Shown here piece by piece: positions 1 through 5,544 of a stretch of 8,771 bases of DNA. The stretch covers positions 1 through 8,771 of the forward strand of contig UQTR01000083.1 in assembly GCA_900544065.1 (NCBI GenBank), read 5' to 3'. Under the pieces are notes generated by a model. The model did no database searches and was not told the origin of the DNA. It was given only the letters and a program-made list of their open reading frames with translations. Source of the DNA: an uncultured Collinsella sp. Its GTDB lineage: Bacteria > Actinomycetota > Coriobacteriia > Coriobacteriales > Coriobacteriaceae. Each line of letters starts with the position of its first letter. Positions within the stretch are counted from its first letter, which is position 1. The translations under genes and the position numbers were made by a program.

Positions 1-439
1 CCTGATCCTCAGCGGTCAGGGTCTTCTCGTTGACGGAGTAGACGATGGTCTTCAGGTCGTTGCCGGCGGGAGCAGAGATAACGACCTTGCGAGCGCCAGC
101 CTGGATGTGAGCCTCAGCCTTAGCCTTGCTGGTGTAGAAGCCGGTGCACTCGAGAACGACGTCGACGTCGAGGTCGCCCCAAGGCAGGTTGTTGGCGTCG
201 GCCTCCTTGTAGATCTTGATCTCCTTGCCGTCAACGGTGATGGAATCCTCGCCAGCAACGACCTCGTGATCGCGAGCGTAGTTGCCCTGCGTGGAGTCGT
301 ACTTCAGCAGGTAAGCGAGCATATCGGGAGAGGTGAGGTCGTTGATAGCGACGATCTCGGAGCCCTCATGACCGAACATCTGACGGAAAGCCAGACGACC
401 GATGCGACCGAAGCCGTTAATAGCAACCTTTACTGCCAT
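1..439 (-). CDS. gap: Glyceraldehyde-3-phosphate dehydrogenase, N-terminal part (gene runs off the left edge)
   Basis: Cytoplasmic glycolytic enzyme that oxidises glyceraldehyde-3-phosphate with NAD and phosphate to 1,3-bisphosphoglycerate. Only residues 1-146 are in the window. They form the Rossmann NAD-binding domain: it opens with MAVKVAINGFGRIGR, whose glycine-rich loop is at residues 9-14. Asp34 in AINDL is the residue type expected for NAD rather than NADP preference. The ECTGFYTS segment near residue 98 and KVVISAPA near residue 120 are family hallmarks. The visible part ends just before the expected catalytic-cysteine motif, so activity cannot be judged. The ATG at 439 is preceded by AAAGGAG with good spacing. 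It lies downstream of whiA with a 193-base gap carrying its own promoter-like sequence, so it is probably transcribed at least partly on its own. Family assignment is very secure; which paralogue (glycolytic or gluconeogenic) is not. Confidence 0.96.
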   Translation of the reverse strand, partial: MAVKVAINGFGRIGRLAFRQMFGHEGSEIVAINDLTSPDMLAYLLKYDSTQGNYARDHEVVAGEDSITVDGKEIKIYKEADANNLPWGDLDVDVVLECTGFYTSKAKAEAHIQAGARKVVISAPAGNDLKTIVYSVNEKTLTAEDQ

Positions 440-507
440 TGTGTCTCCTTTCGTAAGGCCCCCGCGAGCTACAGCGCCCGCCGTTGAGGCCCACAAACTA
501 ACCACTC

Positions 508-540
508 GCCTAATATACCTTTTTTTTGACTTGAATTTCA
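508..540 (-). promoter_or_regulatory. Candidate sigma-70-type promoter for gap
   Basis: On the minus strand a TATATT box (511-516) lies about 70 bases upstream of the gap start codon. It is preceded by an 18-base spacer containing eight consecutive A residues, and then by GTGAAA (535-540), which matches the -35 consensus TTGACA at four of six positions. The surroundings are clearly AT-rich against the GC-rich genes on both sides. The -10 box is good and the -35 box mediocre; no transcription start is known. Confidence 0.45.
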
Positions 541-573
541 CGAGAATGCTCGAAATTGAAAATCAAATTTACG

Positions 574-587
574 TTAAAACGTTTTAA
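574..587. promoter_or_regulatory. 14-bp perfect palindrome upstream of gap, possible operator
   Basis: TTAAAACGTTTTAA is identical to its reverse complement. It lies about 35 bases upstream of the -35 box of the proposed gap promoter. Palindromes with a central CG flanked by A and T runs are typical of operators for LacI-family regulators, and this position would suit an activator or an upstream repressor site. The symmetry is directly visible; the regulator is unknown and its type is inference. Confidence 0.4.
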
Positions 588-632
588 AGAGTAAAACAGC
601 AGTTCAATCCCTATATAAGCAGTTTCGCTCAA

Positions 633-1562
633 CTACCTGTTTGCTTCAATGAGCTTTTCAAGCCTCAAAACTCGATGGTAGAGGGCCGACTTCGACAAGG
701 GAGGGTCAGCCATCTCCCCCAGATCGCGCAGTGACAGATCGGGATAGCGCTCGCGCAGGTCGCAAAAGACCGCCAAGGCGTCCGGAAGCGTGTCGCGCAA
801 ACCCCGCTGTTCGAGCTCATCAATCAACGCAAGCTGATGCTGGGCGGCACCCGCGCTTCTGGTCTGATTGGCCAGCTCGGCATTCACGCGACGGTTTACG
901 TCGTTCTTAACCAATTTGACCGCGCGCGCTTCCTCGATCTCGGCAACGCTGCGCTTGGCGCCGACCAGCTTTAGGAGCTGCTCGATCTCCTCGGCGCTCT
1001 TAATGTAGACGGCAAAGGACCCGCGCCGCGCGTTAACGCGCGCATGGACCCCAATCTGCTCCAATAGATCGCAAAGTCCCCGGGCATACTGCTCGCCCTG
1101 TACCGCGATCTCCAAATGAAAATCGCCGCGTGGATCGGCCACGAAGCCGCCCGCGATGAGCGCGCCGCGGATGTAGGCAAGCCTGCAGCAGGGACGGGCA
1201 ACGATGTGTCGGGGAACACCAGCCACGAGCCCTCCCCTGCGGTCTAGAATGCCCAGCAGCACCAGAGCCTTGTCCAGGTCGGGTTGATCGGGCAGGGTAA
1301 TGAGATAGTTACGGACCTTATGCAAGACCGATTTACGAACGGTGAATTCCGTTTTGAGCTTAAGAATGCGATGCGTCAGCGTGATCATCGTGCGCGCGAC
1401 GGCTCCCGTCTCGGTCGCGACCGTCAAACGATACCGCCCGGAGCCGGCCAACGAAAGCGTACCGCTCACACGCGTCAGGGCGGCAAGCGTCGACAAATCG
1501 CAGTATTCACATTCGGGTTCGCAGCGCGCAAGCTCGTCACGCACCTCGGCGGTAAACGACAT
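633..1562 (-). CDS. whiA: DNA-binding protein WhiA
   Basis: WhiA is a sequence-specific DNA-binding protein conserved in Gram-positive bacteria. It controls sporulation and division genes in Streptomyces and affects division and chromosome segregation elsewhere. The 309-residue protein has the usual length. Residues about 1-200 resemble the LAGLIDADG-homing-endonuclease-like N-terminal domain, including ILDRRGGL near 105 and CCRLAYIRGALIAGGF near 125. The linker carries the conserved VKNDVNRRVNAELAN motif near residue 217, and the C-terminal 45 residues form the WhiA helix-turn-helix (LSLRDLGEM, LSKSALYHRVLRLEKL). It starts 6 bases after the rapZ stop with only a weak ribosome-binding site, which suggests translational coupling to rapZ. 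The homing-endonuclease fold is not expected to cut DNA in this family. Assignment is secure; its regulon in this organism is unknown. Confidence 0.96.
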   Translation of the reverse strand: MSFTAEVRDELARCEPECEYCDLSTLAALTRVSGTLSLAGSGRYRLTVATETGAVARTMITLTHRILKLKTEFTVRKSVLHKVRNYLITLPDQPDLDKALVLLGILDRRGGLVAGVPRHIVARPCCRLAYIRGALIAGGFVADPRGDFHLEIAVQGEQYARGLCDLLEQIGVHARVNARRGSFAVYIKSAEEIEQLLKLVGAKRSVAEIEEARAVKLVKNDVNRRVNAELANQTRSAGAAQHQLALIDELEQRGLRDTLPDALAVFCDLRERYPDLSLRDLGEMADPPLSKSALYHRVLRLEKLIEANR

Positions 1563-1568
1563 GCAGGC

Positions 1569-2471
1569 CTATGCTTTCGTGTTGGCGCGCGACAAGTCGC
1601 GATGGGAAATGCTCACGTGATACTGGGCGCCTTCCAAATAACGTGCCGTGGCCTCGGCGATGGCAACGCTACGGTGCTGACCGCCCGTGCAACCGATGGC
1701 AATAGAAAGCTGCGGCTTGCCCTCTGCGATATAACCGGGCATGACCGTATCGAGCAGCTGCGTCCAGGCCTTCCAGAACTCCTGCGTCTTGGGATGGTCC
1801 AGAACAAAGTCGGAGACTTTCTTATCGAGACCGGTCATGGTGCGCATCTCGGGATCGTAGAACGGATTGGGCAGGAAGCGAACGTCAATCATAATGTCCG
1901 CCTCGACGGGCATACCGTGCTTAAAGCCAAACGAGAACACGTGAACGTCCATGAGCTGCTGGTCGGACAACTCGGAGAACGCCATGCGCAATTTGTTGCG
2001 CAGCGCAGAGGTGCGTAGGCGGCTCGTGTCGATAATCATATCGGCTCGATCGCGCACACCCTGCAGCTGCAGGCGCTCGCGCTGAATCGCATCGGCCGTA
2101 GTCTCCCCCGGCTTGGCAATGGGATGACGGCGGCGATTTTCGCTGTAGCGACGAATCAGTACCTCGTCAGAAGCCTCCAGGAACACGATGTCGCAGCTCA
2201 TCTCGCGCTCTTCGAGCGCGGCGACCGCATCGAGCAGCTCATCGAACAAGCCCTGGCTACGCAAATCGCAGGTGACGGCGAGATGCCTGCCCACGCCCGT
2301 ATTAATGCCGACGAGCTCGGCAAGCTGGGCGATCAGACGCGGAGGCAGGTTATCGATGCAAAAATAGCCCATGTCCTCGAACACGTGCATGGCCTGCGTG
2401 CGGCCCGATCCGGACATTCCGGTGATGATGACAATATCGGGGATGCGCTCCGAGCGCTCCGCCGCATCCAT
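1569..2471 (-). CDS. rapZ: RapZ family nucleotide-binding protein (YvcJ/RNase adapter)
   Basis: RapZ/YvcJ proteins bind nucleotides. In E. coli RapZ is an adapter that brings RNase E to the GlmZ small RNA and senses glucosamine-6-phosphate; the role in Actinobacteria is not settled. The 300-residue protein has the N-terminal P-loop at residues 18-25 (GMSGSGRT, arginine where the classical Walker A has lysine, as I recall for actinobacterial members), then the DMGYFCIDNLPP segment. The central ENRRRHPI and the C-terminal GCTGGQHRS motif at residues 260-268 are also typical. I chose the ATG at 2471 because AAAGGGAG lies just upstream and the conserved part starts soon after. Two upstream in-frame starts, up to 2525, would begin inside the terminator-like hairpin. 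It sits 6 bases upstream of whiA; yvcK, often found between them, is absent here. An amino-sugar-sensing role next to a nan operon is suggestive but unproven. Confidence 0.93.
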   Translation of the reverse strand: MDAAERSERIPDIVIITGMSGSGRTQAMHVFEDMGYFCIDNLPPRLIAQLAELVGINTGVGRHLAVTCDLRSQGLFDELLDAVAALEEREMSCDIVFLEASDEVLIRRYSENRRRHPIAKPGETTADAIQRERLQLQGVRDRADMIIDTSRLRTSALRNKLRMAFSELSDQQLMDVHVFSFGFKHGMPVEADIMIDVRFLPNPFYDPEMRTMTGLDKKVSDFVLDHPKTQEFWKAWTQLLDTVMPGYIAEGKPQLSIAIGCTGGQHRSVAIAEATARYLEGAQYHVSISHRDLSRANTKA

Positions 2472-2501
2472 GGCATCTCCCTTTTGCATGTGCTGCCTCC
2501 C

Positions 2502-2540
2502 GAAAACAAGCGCGGGACCCAGCAACCCGGATCCCGCGCG
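2502..2540 (-). terminator. Probable intrinsic terminator after nanE (or attenuator ahead of rapZ)
   Basis: On the minus strand an 8-bp perfect stem GCGCGGGA / TCCCGCGC (2510-2517 with 2532-2539) closes a 14-base loop that can add two more G-C pairs. It is followed by TTGTTTTC. It lies about 50 bases beyond the nanE stop and 39 bases before the rapZ start, so it fits an end of the nan transcript. If transcription starts at the TATACT-like box at 2558-2563, it would instead be a leader attenuator for rapZ. The T-run is short and interrupted, so termination may be partial. Confidence 0.6.
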
Positions 2541-2590
2541 GTCAATTGCCTTTATTGAGTATACCGCCCCGAGCGGATACGAGGCCTGTC

Positions 2591-3277
2591 TTACGCCTCA
2601 AGCGCAGCCTTGAACCAACTTGTAATACTCGTGGGGTGCGTGATGGCGGTGCCGACGACAACGGCCCAGGCGCCAGCATCGATCGCGGCGCGAGCCTCCT
2701 CGGGCGTATGCACGCGACCCTCGCAAATGATGGGAAGGCCGGGGAATTCCTCGGTCGCCTGACGCAGGAGCGGCAGGTCGGGGCCATCGGCCATGGTGCA
2801 ATCGATGGCGGCGACACCGTGAGAGAGCGTGGTAGATACCAGGTCGAAGCCCATATCAACCGCACGGCGAATGTCCTCGATGGTGGCACAATCCGCCATC
2901 AGGAGCACACCCTCCTCGTGCAGCGGACGGAAGGTATCCTCGACCGTCTTGCCATCGGGGCGCGGACGATCGGTGGCGTCGATCGCCACGATATCGGCAC
3001 CAGCAGCAACGCAGGCGCGGGCGTGACGCAGCGTCGGCGTGATGTAGACGCCCTCGTGCCCATCCTTCCACAAGCCGATGACGGGGACCTCGCAGCGGCC
3101 CTTAATGGCGGCGATGTCGGCAAGACCCTGGCAGCGAATAGCGGCGGCGCCGCCAAGCTCGCAGGCGCGAGACATCTGAGCCATGGTTTCGGGCGTACGA
3201 AGCGGCTCGCCCATATACGCCTGAACGCTCACGACGAGCTTGCCCTTCAGGGATTGAATCAAAGGATCAACGGTCAT
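2591..3277 (-). CDS. nanE: N-acetylmannosamine-6-phosphate 2-epimerase
   Basis: Interconverts ManNAc-6-phosphate and GlcNAc-6-phosphate, the last dedicated step of sialic acid breakdown before the common amino-sugar pathway. The 228-residue protein is a TIM barrel of the usual NanE length. Visible marks are KGKLVVSVQ at residues 11-19, a lysine followed by VYITPT (Lys71, 77-82), VAIDATDRPRPDG (97-109) with the conserved Asp, and ICEGRVHTPEEA with Glu186. The loop after Lys71 (DGHEG) is shorter than the KRxYxxSxV form I know from E. coli-like enzymes, and SHGVAA (152-157) replaces the common SGYT, so this is a divergent branch. The ATG at 3277 has AAAGG about 11 bases upstream; an in-frame GTG at 3316 lies inside the neighbouring palindrome arm and is less likely. 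Last gene of the nan operon, followed by a terminator-like hairpin. Confidence 0.93.
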   Translation of the reverse strand: MTVDPLIQSLKGKLVVSVQAYMGEPLRTPETMAQMSRACELGGAAAIRCQGLADIAAIKGRCEVPVIGLWKDGHEGVYITPTLRHARACVAAGADIVAIDATDRPRPDGKTVEDTFRPLHEEGVLLMADCATIEDIRRAVDMGFDLVSTTLSHGVAAIDCTMADGPDLPLLRQATEEFPGLPIICEGRVHTPEEARAAIDAGAWAVVVGTAITHPTSITSWFKAALEA

Positions 3278-3302
3278 GTGCGACTCAACCTTTCTCAAAA
3301 CA

Positions 3303-3400
3303 GCCTTCTGAGACACCGCACCCTGACGTTCAAACCGTCGCTCGCGTACCGAAGTACGCTTCGCTCCTCTTTCACGTCAATCTGCGGCACCTCAGAAGGC
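3303..3400 (-). repeat. 98-bp structured imperfect palindrome between nanK and nanE
   Basis: The whole nanK-nanE gap is dominated by one symmetric element centred at 3351.5. Perfect paired blocks are 3303-3312 with 3391-3400 (10 bp), 3316-3320 with 3383-3387 (5 bp), 3324-3329 with 3374-3379 (6 bp) and 3344-3349 with 3354-3359 (6 bp). Every block fits the same centre, so there are no insertions or deletions between the arms, and the outer blocks are separated by 3x3 internal loops. On the transcribed minus strand the apical loop is C(UUCG)G, a very stable tetraloop. After the 3' arm comes CTGTTTTGAG and then the nanE ribosome-binding site. It could be a cis-acting RNA, a partial terminator, an RNase processing site or an intergenic repeat. 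The structure is visible; the function is inference. Confidence 0.7.
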
Positions 3401-3417
3401 GCACTTGGTAGTTATGT

Positions 3418-4383
3418 TTACTTCAACGACGCAAGAAGGTGTTCGGCGGCGCCGATGAGCGGCGCGTCGCCCTCCAGAGAACCGATGAGGATCGGCGTGT
3501 CCTGAAGCGGGTCGAGCGCCTGGCTGGCATAGCCCTCGTGCACCGAGTCCTTCCACGTTTGCGAACGCCAATCGGGACCCTGGTGAATCACGCCTCCCGA
3601 AAGCACGATGACCTCGGGATCCAAGATGTTGGCAAGCGAGCCCAAGCTGGCGCCCAGCGCAAAGCCGGCGTCATGGATGACCTCGGTCGCCTTTGCGTCG
3701 CCCGCACGGCACAGGTCGTTCACATCGCGACCGACCGAAGGACGGCTGGGGTCGACGCGACCAAAGCGCTCATCGTACATACGACCAATGGAAGTGCCCG
3801 AAGCAACCGACTCAAGATGACCAGAACGTCCGCAGGCGCAGGGAATACCGGCAGCAGCCGAGCACTCGATGTGGCCCATATGGCCGGCAGCACCATGGAA
3901 GCCCTGCATCACGCGGCCGTTCTCGACATATGCGCCGCCGATGCCCGTACCGATGCCAAGGCACAAGACGGAGAACTTGCCCTTACCGACGCCCCAGTGG
4001 GCCTCGCCCAGAGCATGAGCCTGCACGTCTCCCACCACGGCAACGGGAAGACCAAGGTCCTCGCGCAGCCGCGGCCCCAACTGAACGCCGGACCAGCCGG
4101 GCATGATCTCGTTGGCATACGCGATGGCGCCCGTCTTGGGATCGACGACGCCTGCGGCACCGATACCGACACCGAGGACCTCGACATCGGGATTCGCCTC
4201 AAGAGCGGCCTTGATGGACGCCTCGATACGCTGGAAGACGGCCTCGCCGCCCTCCTGGGCCTCGGTAGGAACCTCGGCCTCAAATACGGGATGGGGCACG
4301 CTACCGTCAGCCGGATACTCCATAATGGCAGTCGCAATCTTGGTGCCGCCGATATCGACGGAGCAAACGTACTTGTTCTCCAT
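3418..4383 (-). CDS. nanK: ROK-family sugar kinase, probable N-acetylmannosamine kinase
   Basis: Expected to phosphorylate ManNAc released by NanA, giving the substrate of NanE; the substrate is inferred from its place between nanA and nanE. The 321-residue protein shows the ROK/actin-like ATPase fold: phosphate loop DIGGTK at residues 10-15, catalytic-base region VVGDVQAHALGE with Asp119, GIGTGIGG at 143-150, and the zinc-site region CACGRSGHLE at 182-191. Two signature positions differ from the classical ROK pattern. The sugar-binding ExGH motif reads HMGH (168-171), and the last cysteine of CxCGxxGC is His189. I recall such variants among actinobacterial ROK kinases, so they need not mean loss of function. 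No N-terminal helix-turn-helix is present, so it is a kinase rather than a NagC-like repressor. The ATG at 4383 follows AAGGAG. A glucokinase cannot be excluded from sequence alone. Confidence 0.85.
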   Translation of the reverse strand: MENKYVCSVDIGGTKIATAIMEYPADGSVPHPVFEAEVPTEAQEGGEAVFQRIEASIKAALEANPDVEVLGVGIGAAGVVDPKTGAIAYANEIMPGWSGVQLGPRLREDLGLPVAVVGDVQAHALGEAHWGVGKGKFSVLCLGIGTGIGGAYVENGRVMQGFHGAAGHMGHIECSAAAGIPCACGRSGHLESVASGTSIGRMYDERFGRVDPSRPSVGRDVNDLCRAGDAKATEVIHDAGFALGASLGSLANILDPEVIVLSGGVIHQGPDWRSQTWKDSVHEGYASQALDPLQDTPILIGSLEGDAPLIGAAEHLLASLK

Positions 4384-4450
4384 GTCGCTCTCCTTAGGAG
4401 ATAAAAACAACTACAGGAAATGCACTGCTAGACCAACCGTCGCAGCGCGT

Positions 4451-4558
4451 TAGCGGTTTTCCAGGTGCCCGAGATCGCCGAGAAACCGTGTGGCCATTGA
4501 CCTAATGGGTCATGGCCACACGGTTGAACGGCGAGGTCGGGTGCCTGGGAAAGCGCTA
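4451..4558 (-). repeat. 108-bp giant imperfect palindrome between nanA and nanK
   Basis: Two 47-base arms (4451-4497 and 4512-4558) pair around one centre with no insertions or deletions; 38 of 47 positions are Watson-Crick pairs by my hand count. The perfect blocks are 14 bp (4484-4497 with 4512-4525), 6 bp (4475-4480 with 4529-4534), two 5-bp blocks next to each other (4461-4465 with 4544-4548; 4468-4472 with 4537-4541) and a 5-bp base (4451-4455 with 4554-4558). The 14-base loop can form a further GACC/GGTC pair. The 5' arm of the transcript begins with the nanA stop codon (TAG). No T-run follows on either strand, so it is not a standard intrinsic terminator. It may be an RNA stability or processing element or a genomic repeat. 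The remaining 67 bases to the nanK start hold only its ribosome-binding site. Confidence 0.75.
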
Positions 4559-5476
4559 CAGGAGACCGTTGTCCTGGAGGACCTTCTTAATCGCCTCGAC
4601 GTTCTCGCCGGTCATGGCCTTCACCGGGCGCGGCATGGTCGGGCTGTCGAAGATGCCCATGAGGTTCATAGCGGTCTTGAAGGCGCCGACGCCACCGGCA
4701 TAGCCCTGGACGCCCGAGGTGACATCCCAGATGTGGGAGATCTCGTTGAGGCGATCCTGCTCGGCCTTGACGGTAGCCCAGTCGCCGGCCTGAGCGGCCT
4801 TCCACTGACGCACGTAGCCCTCGGGCTCAACGTTAGCGAGACCCGGGACGGAACCGTCGGCGCCACCGAGGTAGGCGCCGTCGACAACAACCTCGTGACC
4901 GGTGAGGATGCTCATCGGGTGGCCGTTCTTCTCGTTCTCCTGAACGAGGTAGCGGAACGAGATGTCATCGCCCGAGGAATCCTTGACGCCGGCCAGGACG
5001 CCCTCGGCGCCGAGCTTGGCAAGGAGCTTCCAGGGGAGCTTGGTGTGGACGCACACGGGGATGTCGTAGGCGAAGATGGGCAGGTCGAGCTCCTCGTGCA
5101 GGATGCGGAAGTGCTCCTCGACCTCGGTCATGCCCTGCAGGGCATAGAACGGGCAGGTGGCGACAAGCGCGTCGGCACCCAGCTCCTGAGCGACCTTGCC
5201 GTGCTCGATCATGCGCTCGGTCTCGGTGTCGATGATGCCGACCAGAACGGGAACGCGGTGATCGACGATGCGCACGGCCTCGGCGACGATCTGGCGACGG
5301 CGCTCGTCGGTGGAGAAGACGACCTCGCCCGAAGAGCCCAGGAAGAACAGGCCATCGACGCCGGCATCGATCATGCGGTTGATGCTGCGCTCAAAGGAGG
5401 CAACATCGAGCTGGTGGTCTTCGGTATCGGGAACAACGACGGGAGGGATAACGCCGGTGAATTTCTGAGTTGCCAC
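4556..5476 (-). CDS. nanA: N-acetylneuraminate lyase (DHDPS/NAL family aldolase)
   Basis: Cleaves N-acetylneuraminate to ManNAc and pyruvate through a Schiff base in the cytoplasm. The 306-residue TIM-barrel protein carries the DHDPS/NAL family marks: GSSGE at residues 47-51 (pyruvate carboxylate binding), PFY at 109-111, YDIP with Tyr137, and GVKDSSGD with the Schiff-base Lys165. Tyr137 and Lys165 fall at the same numbers as the catalytic residues of E. coli NanA, which supports both the start and the assignment. I chose GTG at 5476 because AAGGAG lies 6 bases upstream and the conserved sequence starts at once; the frame is open to 5560 but that extension has no family character. The family also holds dihydrodipicolinate synthases and other aldolases, so the substrate rests on the adjacent nanK and nanE. 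It lies 68 bases downstream of the pseudo-esterase gene and its stop codon is inside the large palindrome. Confidence 0.88.
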   Translation of the reverse strand: MATQKFTGVIPPVVVPDTEDHQLDVASFERSINRMIDAGVDGLFFLGSSGEVVFSTDERRRQIVAEAVRIVDHRVPVLVGIIDTETERMIEHGKVAQELGADALVATCPFYALQGMTEVEEHFRILHEELDLPIFAYDIPVCVHTKLPWKLLAKLGAEGVLAGVKDSSGDDISFRYLVQENEKNGHPMSILTGHEVVVDGAYLGGADGSVPGLANVEPEGYVRQWKAAQAGDWATVKAEQDRLNEISHIWDVTSGVQGYAGGVGAFKTAMNLMGIFDSPTMPRPVKAMTGENVEAIKKVLQDNGLL

Positions 5477-5544
5477 AAGAATCTCCTTAGCTGTCTGGCG
5501 GGCGGCCCTATGCCACCCACTCTTGTTGGCAGTGTCCAGGCCGT

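Noticed and set aside
2558..2586. TATACT box upstream of the terminator-like hairpin as a rapZ promoter
   Set aside because: The -10 is good, but no acceptable -35 lies at 16-18 bases (GGCCTC or similar), and a transcript from here would run into the hairpin; not listed as a feature.
2546..3505. 319-codon plus-strand frame opposite nanE and the 98-bp palindrome
   Set aside because: Low-complexity shadow translation with no ribosome-binding site or family marks; nanE on the other strand explains the region.
3439..4404. 321-codon plus-strand frame opposite the ROK kinase
   Set aside because: Covers the kinase gene almost exactly and reads as its antisense; no recognisable domain.
4451..4558. 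The large palindrome as an intrinsic terminator
   Set aside because: No T-run follows on either strand and it is several times longer than a normal terminator stem.
5500..5518. Small hairpin in the gap between the pseudo-esterase and nanA
   Set aside because: A 7-bp stem that needs one G-U pair, no T-run, in a GC-rich stretch where such pairing arises by chance.
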